NCBI RefSeq assembly: GCF_004798585.1
Contig: NZ_PPXQ01000014.1
Location: 1 to 64,000, forward strand
Origin: Massilia sp. Mn16-1_5
GTDB taxonomy: Bacteria; Pseudomonadota; Gammaproteobacteria; Burkholderiales; Burkholderiaceae_D
Direction: 5' to 3'
Length of the DNA: 64,000 nucleotides
Positions 37,991 to 47,804 of this stretch are shown in pieces; within the stretch, counting starts at the first letter, position 1; every line of letters starts with the position of its first letter. The position numbers and the translations under genes are program-made. Below the pieces are notes generated by a model that did no database searches, was not told the DNA's origin, and was given only the letters and a program-made list of their open reading frames with translations.

Positions 37991-38980
37991 GTGACATTCG
38001 ACATGGGTAGCGGCATGGGTTGGTTCGGCAAATCGAAGGGCGGCGACGAGGCGCCAAAAGCGGCAGCGGCGCTACAAGCCGCGCCGCCAGCGCCCGCGCC
38101 GGAACCGGCGACCACGCTCGAGATCGACGTCGCCTGGTACCGCTGGCTGACGGCCGCGCCGCCGCCGCGCGCGCCGGCCCCCATCGAACGCCGCATCCTC
38201 GAGGAACTGGCCGGCCTGGCGCAGGCACCCGTGGCCGGCGCCGCCCTGGTGCCGCGCGTGCCCGAGATCATCCCGCAGCTGATGCGCACCTTGCAGGCCG
38301 AGGAGCTGAACGCATTCGACCTCTCGCGCCAGCTGAGCCAGGACACCCTGCTCGTGGCCGAGGTCTACCGCGAGGCGAACCGGCCGGCCTACCTGCCGCG
38401 CTACCACTCCGGACCACCCGTTAACAGCATCCAGGCCGCGATCATGCTGCTCGGGCAGAACGGCATGCGCATGCTGCTGGCGCGCGTGGCCTTCCGCCCC
38501 ATCGTCAGCATGCAGAGTGGCGTGCTGGCGCGCCGCGTTTCGCCCGTGATCTGGCGCCAGTCCGAGAAGGCGGCGCTTGCCGCCAGCCTGCTGGCGCCCG
38601 GCCTGCGCGCGAACACTTTCGACGCCTATCTCGCCGGACTGATGGAAAACGTGGGGCTGGTCGTCGCCTTCCGCCTGCTCGACCAGATCTGCGGCGACCA
38701 GGCCCTGCCCTGGTCCGAGGAATTCGTCGAGGGCCTGTTCCGCCACGCGCGCACCCTGTCGGCGCGCATCACGACGCTGTGGGAATTCCCGGAGGCGGTG
38801 GCCGAAGCGATCGAGATCTCAGGCAGCCCGGAGGCGCGGGCATTGGCGCTGGGCGACCGGCTGGCCAAGCTGCGCATGCTGGTCGACGGCGCCCAGTTCG
38901 CGCCGGACGATCCGTTCGTCACGGATGGCTTGAACGAACAAGCGCTCATTGTCTTCGCAAAACTCCAGGACGAAGAATAG
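37991..38980 (+). CDS. HDOD-domain signalling protein
   Basis: Up to 329 residues: an Ala/Pro-rich N-terminal linker (residues 20-45), then an HDOD domain (VPEIIPQLMRTLQ, SIQAAIMLLGQNGMRMLLARVAF). HDOD proteins are non-catalytic relatives of HD phosphohydrolases tied to c-di-GMP and chemotaxis signalling. The start is uncertain: GTG at 37991 would be nearly leaderless behind TAAAAT at 37978-37983, and ATG at 38003 is equally possible. Confidence 0.85.
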   Translation: MTFDMGSGMGWFGKSKGGDEAPKAAAALQAAPPAPAPEPATTLEIDVAWYRWLTAAPPPRAPAPIERRILEELAGLAQAPVAGAALVPRVPEIIPQLMRTLQAEELNAFDLSRQLSQDTLLVAEVYREANRPAYLPRYHSGPPVNSIQAAIMLLGQNGMRMLLARVAFRPIVSMQSGVLARRVSPVIWRQSEKAALAASLLAPGLRANTFDAYLAGLMENVGLVVAFRLLDQICGDQALPWSEEFVEGLFRHARTLSARITTLWEFPEAVAEAIEISGSPEARALALGDRLAKLRMLVDGAQFAPDDPFVTDGLNEQALIVFAKLQDEE

Positions 38981-39136
38981 AGACCGGCCCGCGCGACATG
39001 CACGTCGATGATGCAGTTTGACAACACGAGTAGCCTTATTCAGGTGTGAACCGGTAGGAGCCTGCGCCGCCCGCACACGGACGCGGTATGCAGCGTACAA
39101 TCCAGCCTGTATCTAAACTTACCTGGAAGAAATATC

Positions 39137-39676
39137 ATGAAGGGCATCGTATTCAATCTGCTGGAAGAAGCGGTCAGTACCGAGTTCGGCGACGCGACAT
39201 GGGACCGCCTGCTCGATGACGCCGGCCTCGACGGTGCCTACACCTCGCTCGGCAGCTACGACGATGCCGAGATCTTCCGCCTGGTCGGCGTGGCCTCGGC
39301 CGCTCTGGGCATGCCGGAACAGGACGTGCTGCGCTGGTTCGGCCGGCGCGCCATGCCGCTGCTCGCCAAGCGCTATCCGGCCTTCTTCGCCGGCCATCCG
39401 AACACGCGCAGCTTCCTGCTCACCCTCAACAACATGATCCACCCCGAGGTGCGCAAGTTGTATCCGGGCGCGTCCCCGCCCGTGTTCGACTTCGATACCG
39501 CCGACAGCGAACAGCTCGTGATCGGCTATAACTCCGCGCGCCGCCTGTGCGCGCTGGCCGAAGGCTTCATGCAGGGCGCGGCCGAACACTTTCAGGAGCA
39601 GGCCGCCATCACGCAGTCCCAGTGCATGCACGCTGGCGATGACAAATGCAGCTTCCACGTCCGGTTCCCCAAGTGA
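39137..39676 (+). CDS. H-NOX heme sensor of nitric oxide/oxygen
   Basis: A 179-residue heme-NO-binding protein. Proximal heme ligand His102 lies in [18 protein letters not shown], and the heme-propionate motif YxSxR is Tyr131-Ser133-Arg135. Cys163 and Cys171 in CMHAGDDKC may bind zinc and sense oxidation, as described for some H-NOX proteins (inference). Its stop TGA overlaps the GTG start of the next gene, a GGDEF-EAL protein, so NO should directly control c-di-GMP turnover, an established H-NOX arrangement. Confidence 0.95.
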   Translation: MKGIVFNLLEEAVSTEFGDATWDRLLDDAGLDGAYTSLGSYDDAEIFRLVGVASAALGMPEQDVLRWFGRRAMPLLAKRYPAFFAGHPNTRSFLLTLNNMIHPEVRKLYPGASPPVFDFDTADSEQLVIGYNSARRLCALAEGFMQGAAEHFQEQAAITQSQCMHAGDDKCSFHVRFPK

Positions 39677-41676
39677 ACGCCGGTGAGCCGGCGGGAGCGG
39701 TCGACCCCGAGATCGCGCGCCTGCAGCGCCGCCTGCGGCGCGAAACGGCGGCGCGCCAGGAAGCCGAGGCCATCGCCGAGCGCGGCCTGCGCGACCTGTT
39801 CCAGCGCCAGCAGGAAATCGCGCTGCTCGAGTCCATCGCGGTCGCCGCGAACGAGGCTGCCAGCGTCGACGACGCCATGCGGCGTGCGCTCGAAGCGGTC
39901 TGCCGCTATGCCGGCTGGCCGTTGGGCCACCTGCTGCTCGTGCGCGGCAAACATCCCGACGCGACGCTCGACTCGACCGCCATCTGGCACGACGAAAGCG
40001 GCGGCCGCTTTGCCGCGCTGCGCGAACTGAGCGAAGCGATCGCTTTCGACGGCCAGGTCGGTTTACCCGGCCGCGTACTGCTCAGCGCGGCACCTGCTTG
40101 GGCGAACGCCGACGCGGCCAATGCCGGCGACTATCCGCGCATGCCGCTGCTGGTGCGGCTCGGCCTGTCCTCGCTGTTCGCATTCCCTGTCGTGATCGGC
40201 AACGAAGTGGTGGCGATACTGGAATTCTTCAGCCGCGAGCTGCAGACGCCCGACGACTCCATGTTGCGCCTGATGGCGCAGATCGGCACCCAGCTCGGCC
40301 GCGTGATCGAACGGCGCCGCGCCCAGGACCGCCTGGTGCATGACGCGCTGCACGATCCGCTCACCCAGCTCGGCAACCGCAAGCTCTTCCTCGACCGCCT
40401 CGAACACTTCCTGGTGCGCTCGCAGCGCATTTCCGGTTACCAGTTTGCCGTCCTGTTCGTTGACCTCGACCGCTTCAAAGCGATCAACGACGGCCTCGGC
40501 CACCAGGCCGGCGACCAGGTCATCGTCGCCACTGCCCAGCGCCTGACAGCCTGCTTGCGCCAGAACGACATGGTGGCGCGCGACGCGGCCGACGGCGACT
40601 ACGTCGTCTCACGCCTGGGCGGCGACGAATTCACGATCCTGCTCGACAACGTAGCCAATGCCTCCACTCCGATCCGGGTCGCCGAGCGCCTGCTCAAGGC
40701 GCTCGCCACGCCATTGCTGGTCGGCCAGCAGCAGGTCTTCGTCACCGCCAGCATCGGCATCGCCCTCAGTTCCAGCGGCTACCAGGACGTCCAGGACATG
40801 CTGCGCGATGCGGACATCGCGATGTACCACGCCAAGCAGAATGGGCGGGCGCGCTGGATGATGTTCGACCAGACCATGCAGGAAGGCGCGTTGCGCCGTC
40901 TGACGCTTGAGGCGGAGCTCCGCCAGGCGGTGGGGTCGAGCCAGCTGTTCCTGCAGTACCAGCCGATCGTCACGCCGCGCGACGGCCGGATCAGCGGCTT
41001 CGAAGCGCTGCTGCGCTGGCGCCATCCGGTGCTGGGCATGATCTCGCCGATCGAATTCATCCCGGTCGCCGAGGAGGTTGGACTGATCGGAACGATCGGC
41101 AACTGGGTGCTGGAAGAGGCCTGCCGCCAGTTGCGGCGCTGGCAGCAGGACCATGGTGTTCCCTTGAGCATGAGCGTCAACGTATCCGCGACCCAGTTGG
41201 CCGGGGGCGAGCTGGTGGACGCGGTCAAGCGCGTGCTTGCCGAAACGGGCATCGCCCACGGCAGCCTGAAGCTGGAACTGACCGAAAGCGCGGTGATGGC
41301 CGACGCGGAGCATGCCCTGGCGGTATTCAAGGAGCTCAAGGCGCTCGGTGTACGCCTGAGCCTGGACGACTTCGGCACCGGCTATTCCTCGCTCAGCCAC
41401 CTGCGCCGCCTGCCGATCGACACCCTCAAGATCGACCGCTCCTTCGTCAGCGCCATGGACAGCCACAGCGACAAGCGCCAGATCGCCGAAGTCGTGGTCA
41501 TGCTGGCCCGCACCCTTGGACTGGACGTGGTCGCGGAAGGCGTCGAGACCCGCGCCGAGCTGGACATCCTGCGCGAGATGGGCAGCGACTTCGTGCAGGG
41601 ATACTTTTATTTCCGGCCGCTCGATGGCGAGGCCGCGACCACGACCCTGGCCGCGCAGGCCGGCAGCACGCGCTAG
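39673..41676 (+). CDS. GAF-GGDEF-EAL c-di-GMP enzyme coupled to H-NOX
   Basis: A 667-residue protein: N-terminal coiled coil (residues 5-45), GAF domain (about 50-200), GGDEF (about 215-390; RLGGDEF at 314-320) and EAL (about 405-655; EALLRW near 444, [21 protein letters not shown]). All main cyclase and phosphodiesterase motifs are present. The RxxD inhibitory site is not intact: the region reads [14 protein letters not shown] with a short insertion. GTG start at 39673 overlaps the H-NOX stop (GTGA). No membrane segment. Confidence 0.93.
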   Translation: MNAGEPAGAVDPEIARLQRRLRRETAARQEAEAIAERGLRDLFQRQQEIALLESIAVAANEAASVDDAMRRALEAVCRYAGWPLGHLLLVRGKHPDATLDSTAIWHDESGGRFAALRELSEAIAFDGQVGLPGRVLLSAAPAWANADAANAGDYPRMPLLVRLGLSSLFAFPVVIGNEVVAILEFFSRELQTPDDSMLRLMAQIGTQLGRVIERRRAQDRLVHDALHDPLTQLGNRKLFLDRLEHFLVRSQRISGYQFAVLFVDLDRFKAINDGLGHQAGDQVIVATAQRLTACLRQNDMVARDAADGDYVVSRLGGDEFTILLDNVANASTPIRVAERLLKALATPLLVGQQQVFVTASIGIALSSSGYQDVQDMLRDADIAMYHAKQNGRARWMMFDQTMQEGALRRLTLEAELRQAVGSSQLFLQYQPIVTPRDGRISGFEALLRWRHPVLGMISPIEFIPVAEEVGLIGTIGNWVLEEACRQLRRWQQDHGVPLSMSVNVSATQLAGGELVDAVKRVLAETGIAHGSLKLELTESAVMADAEHALAVFKELKALGVRLSLDDFGTGYSSLSHLRRLPIDTLKIDRSFVSAMDSHSDKRQIAEVVVMLARTLGLDVVAEGVETRAELDILREMGSDFVQGYFYFRPLDGEAATTTLAAQAGSTR

Positions 41677-42515
41677 GCGCCAAGGCGCTCGGGGCGGCTG
41701 TAGACCACGTGCCTGCCGCCGCGCACGAAGCCGGCCAGGGTCAGGCCCGCGCCCTCGGCCATCCGCACGGCGAGGGCCGTCGGCGCCGAGATCGCGGCCA
41801 GCAGTTTGATCCCGGCGCGCGCCGCCTTCTGCACCATCTCGAAGCTCGCGCGGCTGGTAACGACGGCGAAGCCTTCGTTCACGTCCGTTCCCGCACGCGC
41901 CAGCGCGCCGACCAGCTTGTCGAGCGCGTTGTGGCGGCCGACATCCTCGCGCACGCACAGCAGGCTGCCGTCGCGCCCGGCCCAGCCGGCCGCATGCACG
42001 GCGCCGGTGGCCTGGTGCAGCGTCTGGCGCGAAGCCATCTCGCCCATCGCCCGGTGCAGCGCGGCGGATTCGAACGGCGCCTGCACCGGCCGCGCCAAAC
42101 AGGGTTCGGGCGAACACGCGTCCTGTTCGAAGTAATCGAGGCTGTCCACGCCGCACAGGCCGCAGCCGGTCTTGCCAAGCCGCGCCATGCGCGTGCCTTT
42201 CAGGCGCGCCATCGCGCCCGAGGCGATACGCAGCTCGACCGCAATGCCGTGCGCCGTGTATTCGACCTCGATGTCGTAGACGTCGCGCGCGCTGCGCACG
42301 ATGCGTTCGCCCAGGGTGAAGCCGAGTGCGAAGTCTTCCAGGTCGAGCGGCGAGGCCAGCATCACCGCGTGGTTGACGCCGTTGTAGCTGAAGGCGACCG
42401 GCACTTCCTCGGCCACCAGTTCGCTGCCCTCCTCCACACCTTCCCGCGTGCAGCGGCTGGCCGGCAGGCGCCGGGTCGCATCGGGCGCTTCGAGGAAGGG
42501 TTCGGCCGCGTTCAT
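41673..42515 (-). CDS. fdhD: Formate dehydrogenase accessory sulfurtransferase FdhD
   Basis: Transfers sulfur from IscS to the molybdenum cofactor, which formate dehydrogenases need. The 280-residue product shows [26 protein letters not shown] near the N-terminus, [13 protein letters not shown] with the functional CxxC, and [16 protein letters not shown] with [13 protein letters not shown] before it. ATG overlaps the stop of the oxidoreductase gene (ATGA), so it serves that enzyme. Its stop overlaps that of the GGDEF-EAL gene within CTAG. Confidence 0.95.
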   Translation of the reverse strand: MNAAEPFLEAPDATRRLPASRCTREGVEEGSELVAEEVPVAFSYNGVNHAVMLASPLDLEDFALGFTLGERIVRSARDVYDIEVEYTAHGIAVELRIASGAMARLKGTRMARLGKTGCGLCGVDSLDYFEQDACSPEPCLARPVQAPFESAALHRAMGEMASRQTLHQATGAVHAAGWAGRDGSLLCVREDVGRHNALDKLVGALARAGTDVNEGFAVVTSRASFEMVQKAARAGIKLLAAISAPTALAVRMAEGAGLTLAGFVRGGRHVVYSRPERLGA

Positions 42516-44827
42516 TGCGCGCCCCCGCTCGGTTGCCCACTTCTCTCGATCCGCACATCGATCGCCTTCGCAGCCGGCACCTTGCTCTCCTTGGCATGGT
42601 GCCAGAGCGGGATCAGCGGATTACATTCGGGGAAGTAGCCGGCGATCGTCCCCGGCGGAATATCGTAGGGCACCAGCACCAGGCCCTCGACCCGCCGCGT
42701 CACGCCGTCGTCGGCGGCGCAGCTGAGTGCGACCACGTCGCCCGGCGCCATCGCGTGCGCCGCCATGTCGGCGCGGTGCATGAACAGCACCATGCGGCTG
42801 CCGTACACGCCCCTGAAACGGTCGTCGCGGCTGTAGATCGTGGTGTTGAACTGGCCGTCGCTGCGTACCGTGAACAGGCGCAGCGTGTTTTCGCGCGGCT
42901 GCAGGTCGGGGTGGCCCGCCAGCGCCTCGGGTGCGCTGAACTGCGCCCGGCCGCTCTCGGTCTTCCAGACCCGGTGCGCAGCGCCGACGGGTTTCCGGAA
43001 ACCGCCCGGGGTCCACATGCGCGCATTGAAGTTGTCGAAGATGTCGGGATAGGTCTCGGCGATGGCGTCGCGGATGCGGCCATAGTCGGCCACCCACGCA
43101 TCCCAGTCCAGCTTCGGATTCGGATCGAGCGTCGCTTTCGCGATGCCGGCGACGATGGCCGGTTCGGACAGCAGCGTGTGCGCCGCCGGTTCCGCCATCC
43201 CGCGCGAGCCGTGGATGCAGGCCGTGCTGTCCTCGACCGTCACGGACTGCTCGCCGTTTGCCTGGCGGTCGACTTCGATCCGTCCCAGGCAAGGCAGGAC
43301 ATACGAGGCCTTGCCGTGGATGATGTGGTTGCGGTTCAGTTTCGTGGCGATCTGCACGGTCAGCGGGATCTCGCGCCAGGCCGCTTCCATCAGCACGGTT
43401 TCGGGCACGGCGCGCAGGAAATTCCCGCCCAGTGCGATAAAGGCCGGCACCTTGCGCGCGAGGATAGCCTCGCAAGCCTCGACCGTGTTCATGCCCTTCT
43501 TGCGCGGCGGTTCGAAGGCGTATTGCTCCTTCAGCTTGTCGAGCGGCGCCAGCTCGGGCTTCTCGGTGATGCCGACCGTGCGCTGGCCCTGCACGTTGGA
43601 GTGGCCGCGCACCGGGCAGACGCCGGCGCCGGGTTTACCGATGTTCCCGCGCAGGAGCAGCAGGTTGACGATCATCTCCACGTTCTGCACGCCGTTGCGG
43701 TGCTGGGTCAGGCCCATGCCGTACACGCCCAGCACGGCGCCCGCACCTGCATACACCGCGGCCGCGCTTTCCAGCGCCGCGCGCGTCAGGCCCGACTCGC
43801 GTTCGATCGCGCTCCATTCGCAGGCACGCACGGAGGCTTCGAACTCGGCGAAGCCGTGGGTGTGCTCCATGATGAAGGCGGTATCGATCACGCGCTGCTC
43901 GCCGGCCTGGACCGCCGCGTCGTCGAGCGCGAAGACCGCCTTGCACAGGCCCATGATGGCCGCCGTGTCGCCGCCGGGTTTTACCTGCAGGTAGTCGGTG
44001 CTGATGACGGTTTCGTGCCCGGTCAGCATCTCGACCGGGGACTGCGGATTGGTGAAGCTGACCAGGCCGCGCTCGCGTAGCGGATTGAAGGTGACGATGG
44101 GGACACCGCGCCGGCGCGCTTCCTGCAGCTGGTGCAGCATGCGCGGACTGTTCACGCCCACGTTCTGGCCGAAGAAGAAAATACAGTCGGTCTGGGCGAA
44201 GTCGTCCAGCACCACGGTGCCGACGCCGTCGCCGATGCTCTTCTGCAGCGCCACCGAGGTGCTCTCGTGGCACATGTTGGAGCTGTCGGGCAGATTGTTG
44301 TTGCCGTACATGCGCGCCAGCAGGCTGTACATATAGGAGGTTTCGAGCGAGGCCCGGCCCGAGCTGTAGAACACGACCTGTTCGCGCTCCATGGCGCGCA
44401 GGGCCGCGCCGATCTCGGCGAAGGCCGTGTCCCAGCCGACCGGGCGGTATTTGTCGCTGGCCGCATCCCAGCGCAGCGGCACGGTCAGGCGGCCCAGGTC
44501 TTCCAGTTCGTGGTCGCCCCAGGCTTCCAGTTGCGTAAGCGTGTGGCGCTCAAAGAAGGCGGGGTCGATGCGCTTGCTGGTGGTTTCCCAGGCGGTAGCC
44601 TTGGCGCCGCTTTCGCAGAATTCGAAGGGATGCGGATTGGCCGGCTTGGCCCAGGCGCAGCTGACGCAGGCGTAGCCGTCGGTCTTGTTCTGCTTCGCCA
44701 GCAGCGGCGCGTCCTTCAGCGCCGAGCGCTGGTCGAACAGGATGTGCGCCACCTCGCCTACCGAGCCCCAGCCGCCGGCCGGCATGTTCGCCGGCTTGAC
44801 GCGCAGATTGTCTGTGTCCTTGCTCAT
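42512..44827 (-). CDS. FdhF/YdeP-family molybdopterin oxidoreductase
   Basis: A 771-residue bis-MGD enzyme related to formate dehydrogenase H and E. coli YdeP. An N-terminal CVSC (Cys54, Cys57) and Cys71 in FEFCESG may bind an iron-sulfur cluster. DSSNMCHEST holds a candidate Mo-ligand Cys, followed by the cofactor-binding repeats. The C-terminal MGD-binding domain reads LRLFTVRSDGQFNTTIYSRDDRFRG. YdeP is linked to acid resistance, but its substrate is not settled. ATG at 44827 has GGAGGGG before it. fdhD follows directly. Confidence 0.9.
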   Translation of the reverse strand: MSKDTDNLRVKPANMPAGGWGSVGEVAHILFDQRSALKDAPLLAKQNKTDGYACVSCAWAKPANPHPFEFCESGAKATAWETTSKRIDPAFFERHTLTQLEAWGDHELEDLGRLTVPLRWDAASDKYRPVGWDTAFAEIGAALRAMEREQVVFYSSGRASLETSYMYSLLARMYGNNNLPDSSNMCHESTSVALQKSIGDGVGTVVLDDFAQTDCIFFFGQNVGVNSPRMLHQLQEARRRGVPIVTFNPLRERGLVSFTNPQSPVEMLTGHETVISTDYLQVKPGGDTAAIMGLCKAVFALDDAAVQAGEQRVIDTAFIMEHTHGFAEFEASVRACEWSAIERESGLTRAALESAAAVYAGAGAVLGVYGMGLTQHRNGVQNVEMIVNLLLLRGNIGKPGAGVCPVRGHSNVQGQRTVGITEKPELAPLDKLKEQYAFEPPRKKGMNTVEACEAILARKVPAFIALGGNFLRAVPETVLMEAAWREIPLTVQIATKLNRNHIIHGKASYVLPCLGRIEVDRQANGEQSVTVEDSTACIHGSRGMAEPAAHTLLSEPAIVAGIAKATLDPNPKLDWDAWVADYGRIRDAIAETYPDIFDNFNARMWTPGGFRKPVGAAHRVWKTESGRAQFSAPEALAGHPDLQPRENTLRLFTVRSDGQFNTTIYSRDDRFRGVYGSRMVLFMHRADMAAHAMAPGDVVALSCAADDGVTRRVEGLVLVPYDIPPGTIAGYFPECNPLIPLWHHAKESKVPAAKAIDVRIERSGQPSGGAQ

Positions 44828-44956
44828 GCTGTCCCCCTCCGCTGGTCGATGCTGCACCGTAGCCCGGGCACCGCCCGGGTTCTGTGCGCTTGCGCACCCT
44901 TGCCGCGTTTCGGGTGTACGCTACGGGACGGAGCCGGGTCAGGCTATACTGCCGCC

Positions 44957-45784
44957 ATGCGCATACAGCTGTTCTCCGACCTCCACCTCGAACGCTATCC
45001 GGCCTTCCAGCCCGAGCTGGCGCCCGACGCCGACCTCATCGTCCTCGCCGGCGACATCGGCTCCTACCAGAACGGCTCGCGCCTGACCGGCACCGACTTC
45101 GGCCTGGAACGCTTCTCCCCGCTGCTGGGCGCAACCAGGGCCAAGGTGCTCTACGTGCCGGGCAACCACGAATACGACGGCCTCGACTTCGACGCGACGA
45201 ACGCGCGCCTGCGCGCCACCTGCGAGCGCCTCGGCATCACCTGGCTCGACCGCGAGACCGTGATCGTCGACCACGTGCGCTTCGTCGGCACCACCCTGTG
45301 GGCCGATTTCGACGCCCTCGCCGTGGGACACGAATTGACGAAACAGCTGCAGCTGCGCGAAAAAGCCTTCCGCGCCGCGAATTTTTATCTAGGCAAGAAC
45401 ACCACCCTGCGCAACGGCGAGCCGGTGCTGGCCGAGGGCTGGCGCGCCATGGCGCTCGACTGCCAGGCCTGGCTGCGTGCCGCGCTGGCCGAACCCTTCG
45501 ATGGCGTGACGGTCGCCGTCACCCACTTCGCCCCCAGCCTGAAAAGCGCCGACCCGCGCTACGGCGTCACGCCGGGCACCGCGGGCTTCTGCAACGCCCT
45601 CGACGACTTGCTGCCCCTGGCCGACGTCTGGATGCACGGGCACCTGCACTGCATGAACGACTACGTGGTCGTGGGCGTGGAAGATGGCCAGCCCTGGTCC
45701 TGCCGGGTCGTGGCGAACCCGCTGGGTTACCTCAGCAAGGGCGAGCAGGAAGGCTTCCGGCCGGAGCTGGTGATCGAGGTGTAG
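44957..45784 (+). CDS. Metallophosphoesterase
   Basis: A 275-residue calcineurin-like phosphoesterase. Metal-binding motifs in order: FSDLHLER (Asp, His), VLAGDIGS (GD), VPGNHEYDG (GNHE), VTHFAPS (His) and MHGHLHC (GHxH). Substrate unknown; nucleotides or phosphodiesters are typical. The last 20 codons are duplicated downstream at 45860-45920. Divergent from the YdeP-like gene. Confidence 0.92.
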   Translation: MRIQLFSDLHLERYPAFQPELAPDADLIVLAGDIGSYQNGSRLTGTDFGLERFSPLLGATRAKVLYVPGNHEYDGLDFDATNARLRATCERLGITWLDRETVIVDHVRFVGTTLWADFDALAVGHELTKQLQLREKAFRAANFYLGKNTTLRNGEPVLAEGWRAMALDCQAWLRAALAEPFDGVTVAVTHFAPSLKSADPRYGVTPGTAGFCNALDDLLPLADVWMHGHLHCMNDYVVVGVEDGQPWSCRVVANPLGYLSKGEQEGFRPELVIEV

Positions 45785-45785
45785 G

Positions 45786-45803
45786 GTGGAGTCCTGACTC
45801 CAC
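45786..45803. repeat. GTGGAGTC/GACTCCAC hairpin preceded by GTAGGG
   Basis: An 8-bp stem with a 2-base loop lies just after the phosphoesterase stop. GTAGGG immediately before it is the flank also found with the GGGCATGCCC palindromes, so this looks like a hybrid of the two repeat types. The stem sequence matches the one at 11854-11875. Confidence 0.7.
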
Positions 45804-45859
45804 GCGGTGATACGTAGCTGCCAGATTATCCGGCACGAAATCGGAGCCTGTAGCGATCA

Positions 45860-45921
45860 CTGGGTTACCTCAGCAAGGGCGAGCAGGAAGGGTTCAGGCC
45901 GGAGCTGGTGATCGAGCTCTG
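45860..45921 (+). pseudogene. Duplicated 3' end of the metallophosphoesterase gene
   Basis: Positions 45860-45921 repeat 45722-45783 with only a few differences, still reading LGYLSKGEQEG and ending ELVIEL-stop. The copies are offset by 138 bases, so the duplication is a tandem repeat of the gene tail plus its 3' flank, the intervening part having diverged. No coding function. Confidence 0.85.
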
Positions 45922-45926
45922 ATCCC

Positions 45927-46514
45927 TTACGGTGTGACGGCCGCGCGCTCCTCGCGGCTCAGGACGCGTGGGGCTCGTACCGGCGCGCCTGCGGCGTCGA
46001 AGAAGGGATTCTGGCGCCAGCCGCCGCCGATGCGCGCCCCGACCAGCATGGCGCCGAGCCTGGGCACTGCGCGCAGCACGGCGAAAGGCGTCGCTTTCAC
46101 CGGCGCGTGCGCCGACTCGGTATTTGCCGTCATGCGCCCGCTGCCCAGCTGGCGGTCCAGCTCTTCCGGCGCCGCGGCGAGGCAGGTACGCACCAGGCCG
46201 AGGTAGGAAGCTTTCGGATTGCGCGGGGTATTCCCGACCGGCGTATTGCAGCAGGACGCGTACCAGCGGTAGATGCCCTTGGGGCTCAGCGACATGCAGG
46301 CCAGGTGCTCGACGCCCCTGGTGAAGCGCAGGCCGGCCGGCGGCATCGCCTCGACCTCGGTGCCGCCCGCACTGTCGAGCAGGCTGCCGTCCGGCGCGAG
46401 GAAGCGCGCAAAGGCCTGGCAATCCTTGCAGTAGCAAACCGCCCGCGCCTTCACGCGCGTGGCATCGACTTCACCTTCCAGCTTGCCGCAACGGCAGCGC
46501 AATGCAATGCCCAT
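45927..46514 (-). CDS. Cys-rich GFA-like protein (possibly DUF6151)
   Basis: A 195-residue protein with a GFA/CENP-V-like zinc pattern: CRCGK, then VCYCKDCQAFARFL and YASCCNTPVGNTP. The fold binds zinc and in GFA enzymes handles glutathione adducts, but a GFA reaction is not shown. The C-terminal third (TPFAVLRAVPRLGAMLVGARI) is amphipathic. ATG at 46514 is preceded by GAGGAGG. Likely the DUF6151 family from memory; not certain. Confidence 0.7.
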   Translation of the reverse strand: MGIALRCRCGKLEGEVDATRVKARAVCYCKDCQAFARFLAPDGSLLDSAGGTEVEAMPPAGLRFTRGVEHLACMSLSPKGIYRWYASCCNTPVGNTPRNPKASYLGLVRTCLAAAPEELDRQLGSGRMTANTESAHAPVKATPFAVLRAVPRLGAMLVGARIGGGWRQNPFFDAAGAPVRAPRVLSREERAAVTP

Positions 46515-46548
46515 CCATCCTCCTCGACAGAAGAAAAACGAAGCGCGT

Positions 46549-47745
46549 TTAAAAGAAGTGACGCCAGTCTTCGAGCCAGCCGGGGAAAGCGGTGGCCTCC
46601 ATCGGATTGGCGATGTGATAGCCCTGCGCATAGGTGCAGCCGAGCCCCTGCAGGAAGTCCCAGTCCTGGCGCGTCTCCACGCCCACCGCAACCGACATGC
46701 GGTCCAGGCTGTGCGCCAGGCTGAGGCAGGAGCGCAGCACGGTGCCGAGCGGACGCCGCTTGGAGGCGCCGTCGACGAAGCTGCGGTCGATCTTCAGCTC
46801 GGTGAACGGGATGCGCGCCAGCAGCTGCAGGTTGGAGCGGCCGGTGCCGTAGTCGTCGATGGCGAGGCCGAAACCCATCATGCGCAGGCGCACCAGGCGT
46901 TCGATGAAGTTCGGGTCGGTGTTGAGCACCGAGGATTCCGGCATCTCGAAGGTGATGTAGTCGGGCAGGACCGCATGGCGGCCGAGCACGACGCCGAGCT
47001 GGCGCAGGAAGGCCGGGTGCGCCAGGGTCTCGGGCGCCAGGTTGATCGAGATCGAGATCGGCGTGCCCTGGTCGTGGAACCAGCGGCAGCGCTCGACCGA
47101 CAGCTCGATCATGCTCCAGTCGAGGAAGTCGATGCGGTTGTTCTGCTCGAGCGCGTCGATGAAGGCCGAGGGGCCGAGCAGACCGTGCTCGGGGTGGCGC
47201 CAGCGGGCGAAGGTTTCCAGGCCCTTGACCTGGCCCGTGGCGAGCTCGATCTTCGGCTGGAAAAAGGGTTCGAACTGGCGCTTTTGCAGGCCGGTGCCGA
47301 TTTCGGCGAAGGAGAAGCGCGGCGTCGTGTCGGCCGCGGCATGGTTTGGGGCCGGCGCGTAGTTGTCGAGCAGGGGTTTCAGCTTGGCGGCGGTAACCGG
47401 CTTGGAGATGGAACCGAGCAGGTCGATGCCGTAGACCTGGGCCAGGGTCTCGACCGAGAACAGCAAATTGGCTGCTTGCGCGCCGGTGACGATCAGGCTG
47501 ATGCCGGAATCGAGCGCGGCCAGGTTGCGGATCAGTTCCAGCCCGTCCATGCCAGGCAGGGCCAGGTCGACGATCGCCACGTGCACGCGCGGCGTGAAGC
47601 CGGCCTGGAAGGTGCGCAGCGCCATGTGCCCGTCGGGCACCTCGGTGACGCGGCTGGCGCCCAGGCGGCCCAGCATCTCGACCAGCCCGGCCCGCTGGGC
47701 GCTGTCGCCCTCGGCTACCAGAAAATGCAAATGCGCGATGTCCAT
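46549..47745 (-). CDS. REC-EAL response regulator (c-di-GMP phosphodiesterase)
   Basis: A 398-residue protein with an N-terminal receiver (acidic pocket VAEGD, phospho-Asp in AIVDLALPGMDG) and a C-terminal EAL domain. The EAL triplet is ETF (LETFARWRHPEHG). Other metal and catalytic residues are kept: Asn in ISINLAP, Glu in ITFEMPESS, Asp-Asp in AIDDYGTGRSNL, Lys in ELKIDRSF, and YAQGY. It is therefore probably still active, with an altered signature. No cognate kinase is adjacent. Confidence 0.88.
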   Translation of the reverse strand: MDIAHLHFLVAEGDSAQRAGLVEMLGRLGASRVTEVPDGHMALRTFQAGFTPRVHVAIVDLALPGMDGLELIRNLAALDSGISLIVTGAQAANLLFSVETLAQVYGIDLLGSISKPVTAAKLKPLLDNYAPAPNHAAADTTPRFSFAEIGTGLQKRQFEPFFQPKIELATGQVKGLETFARWRHPEHGLLGPSAFIDALEQNNRIDFLDWSMIELSVERCRWFHDQGTPISISINLAPETLAHPAFLRQLGVVLGRHAVLPDYITFEMPESSVLNTDPNFIERLVRLRMMGFGLAIDDYGTGRSNLQLLARIPFTELKIDRSFVDGASKRRPLGTVLRSCLSLAHSLDRMSVAVGVETRQDWDFLQGLGCTYAQGYHIANPMEATAFPGWLEDWRHFF

Positions 47746-47804
47746 CTCTACTGCTCCACGGGTTCGTTAGCCGGAGCTTACCCTACCGGCCCGGCTGCCG
47801 TCCA

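Noticed and set aside
40609..42597. 662-codon minus-strand frame over the GGDEF-EAL gene and fdhD
   Set aside because: It overlaps two clear genes and has no coding features of its own.
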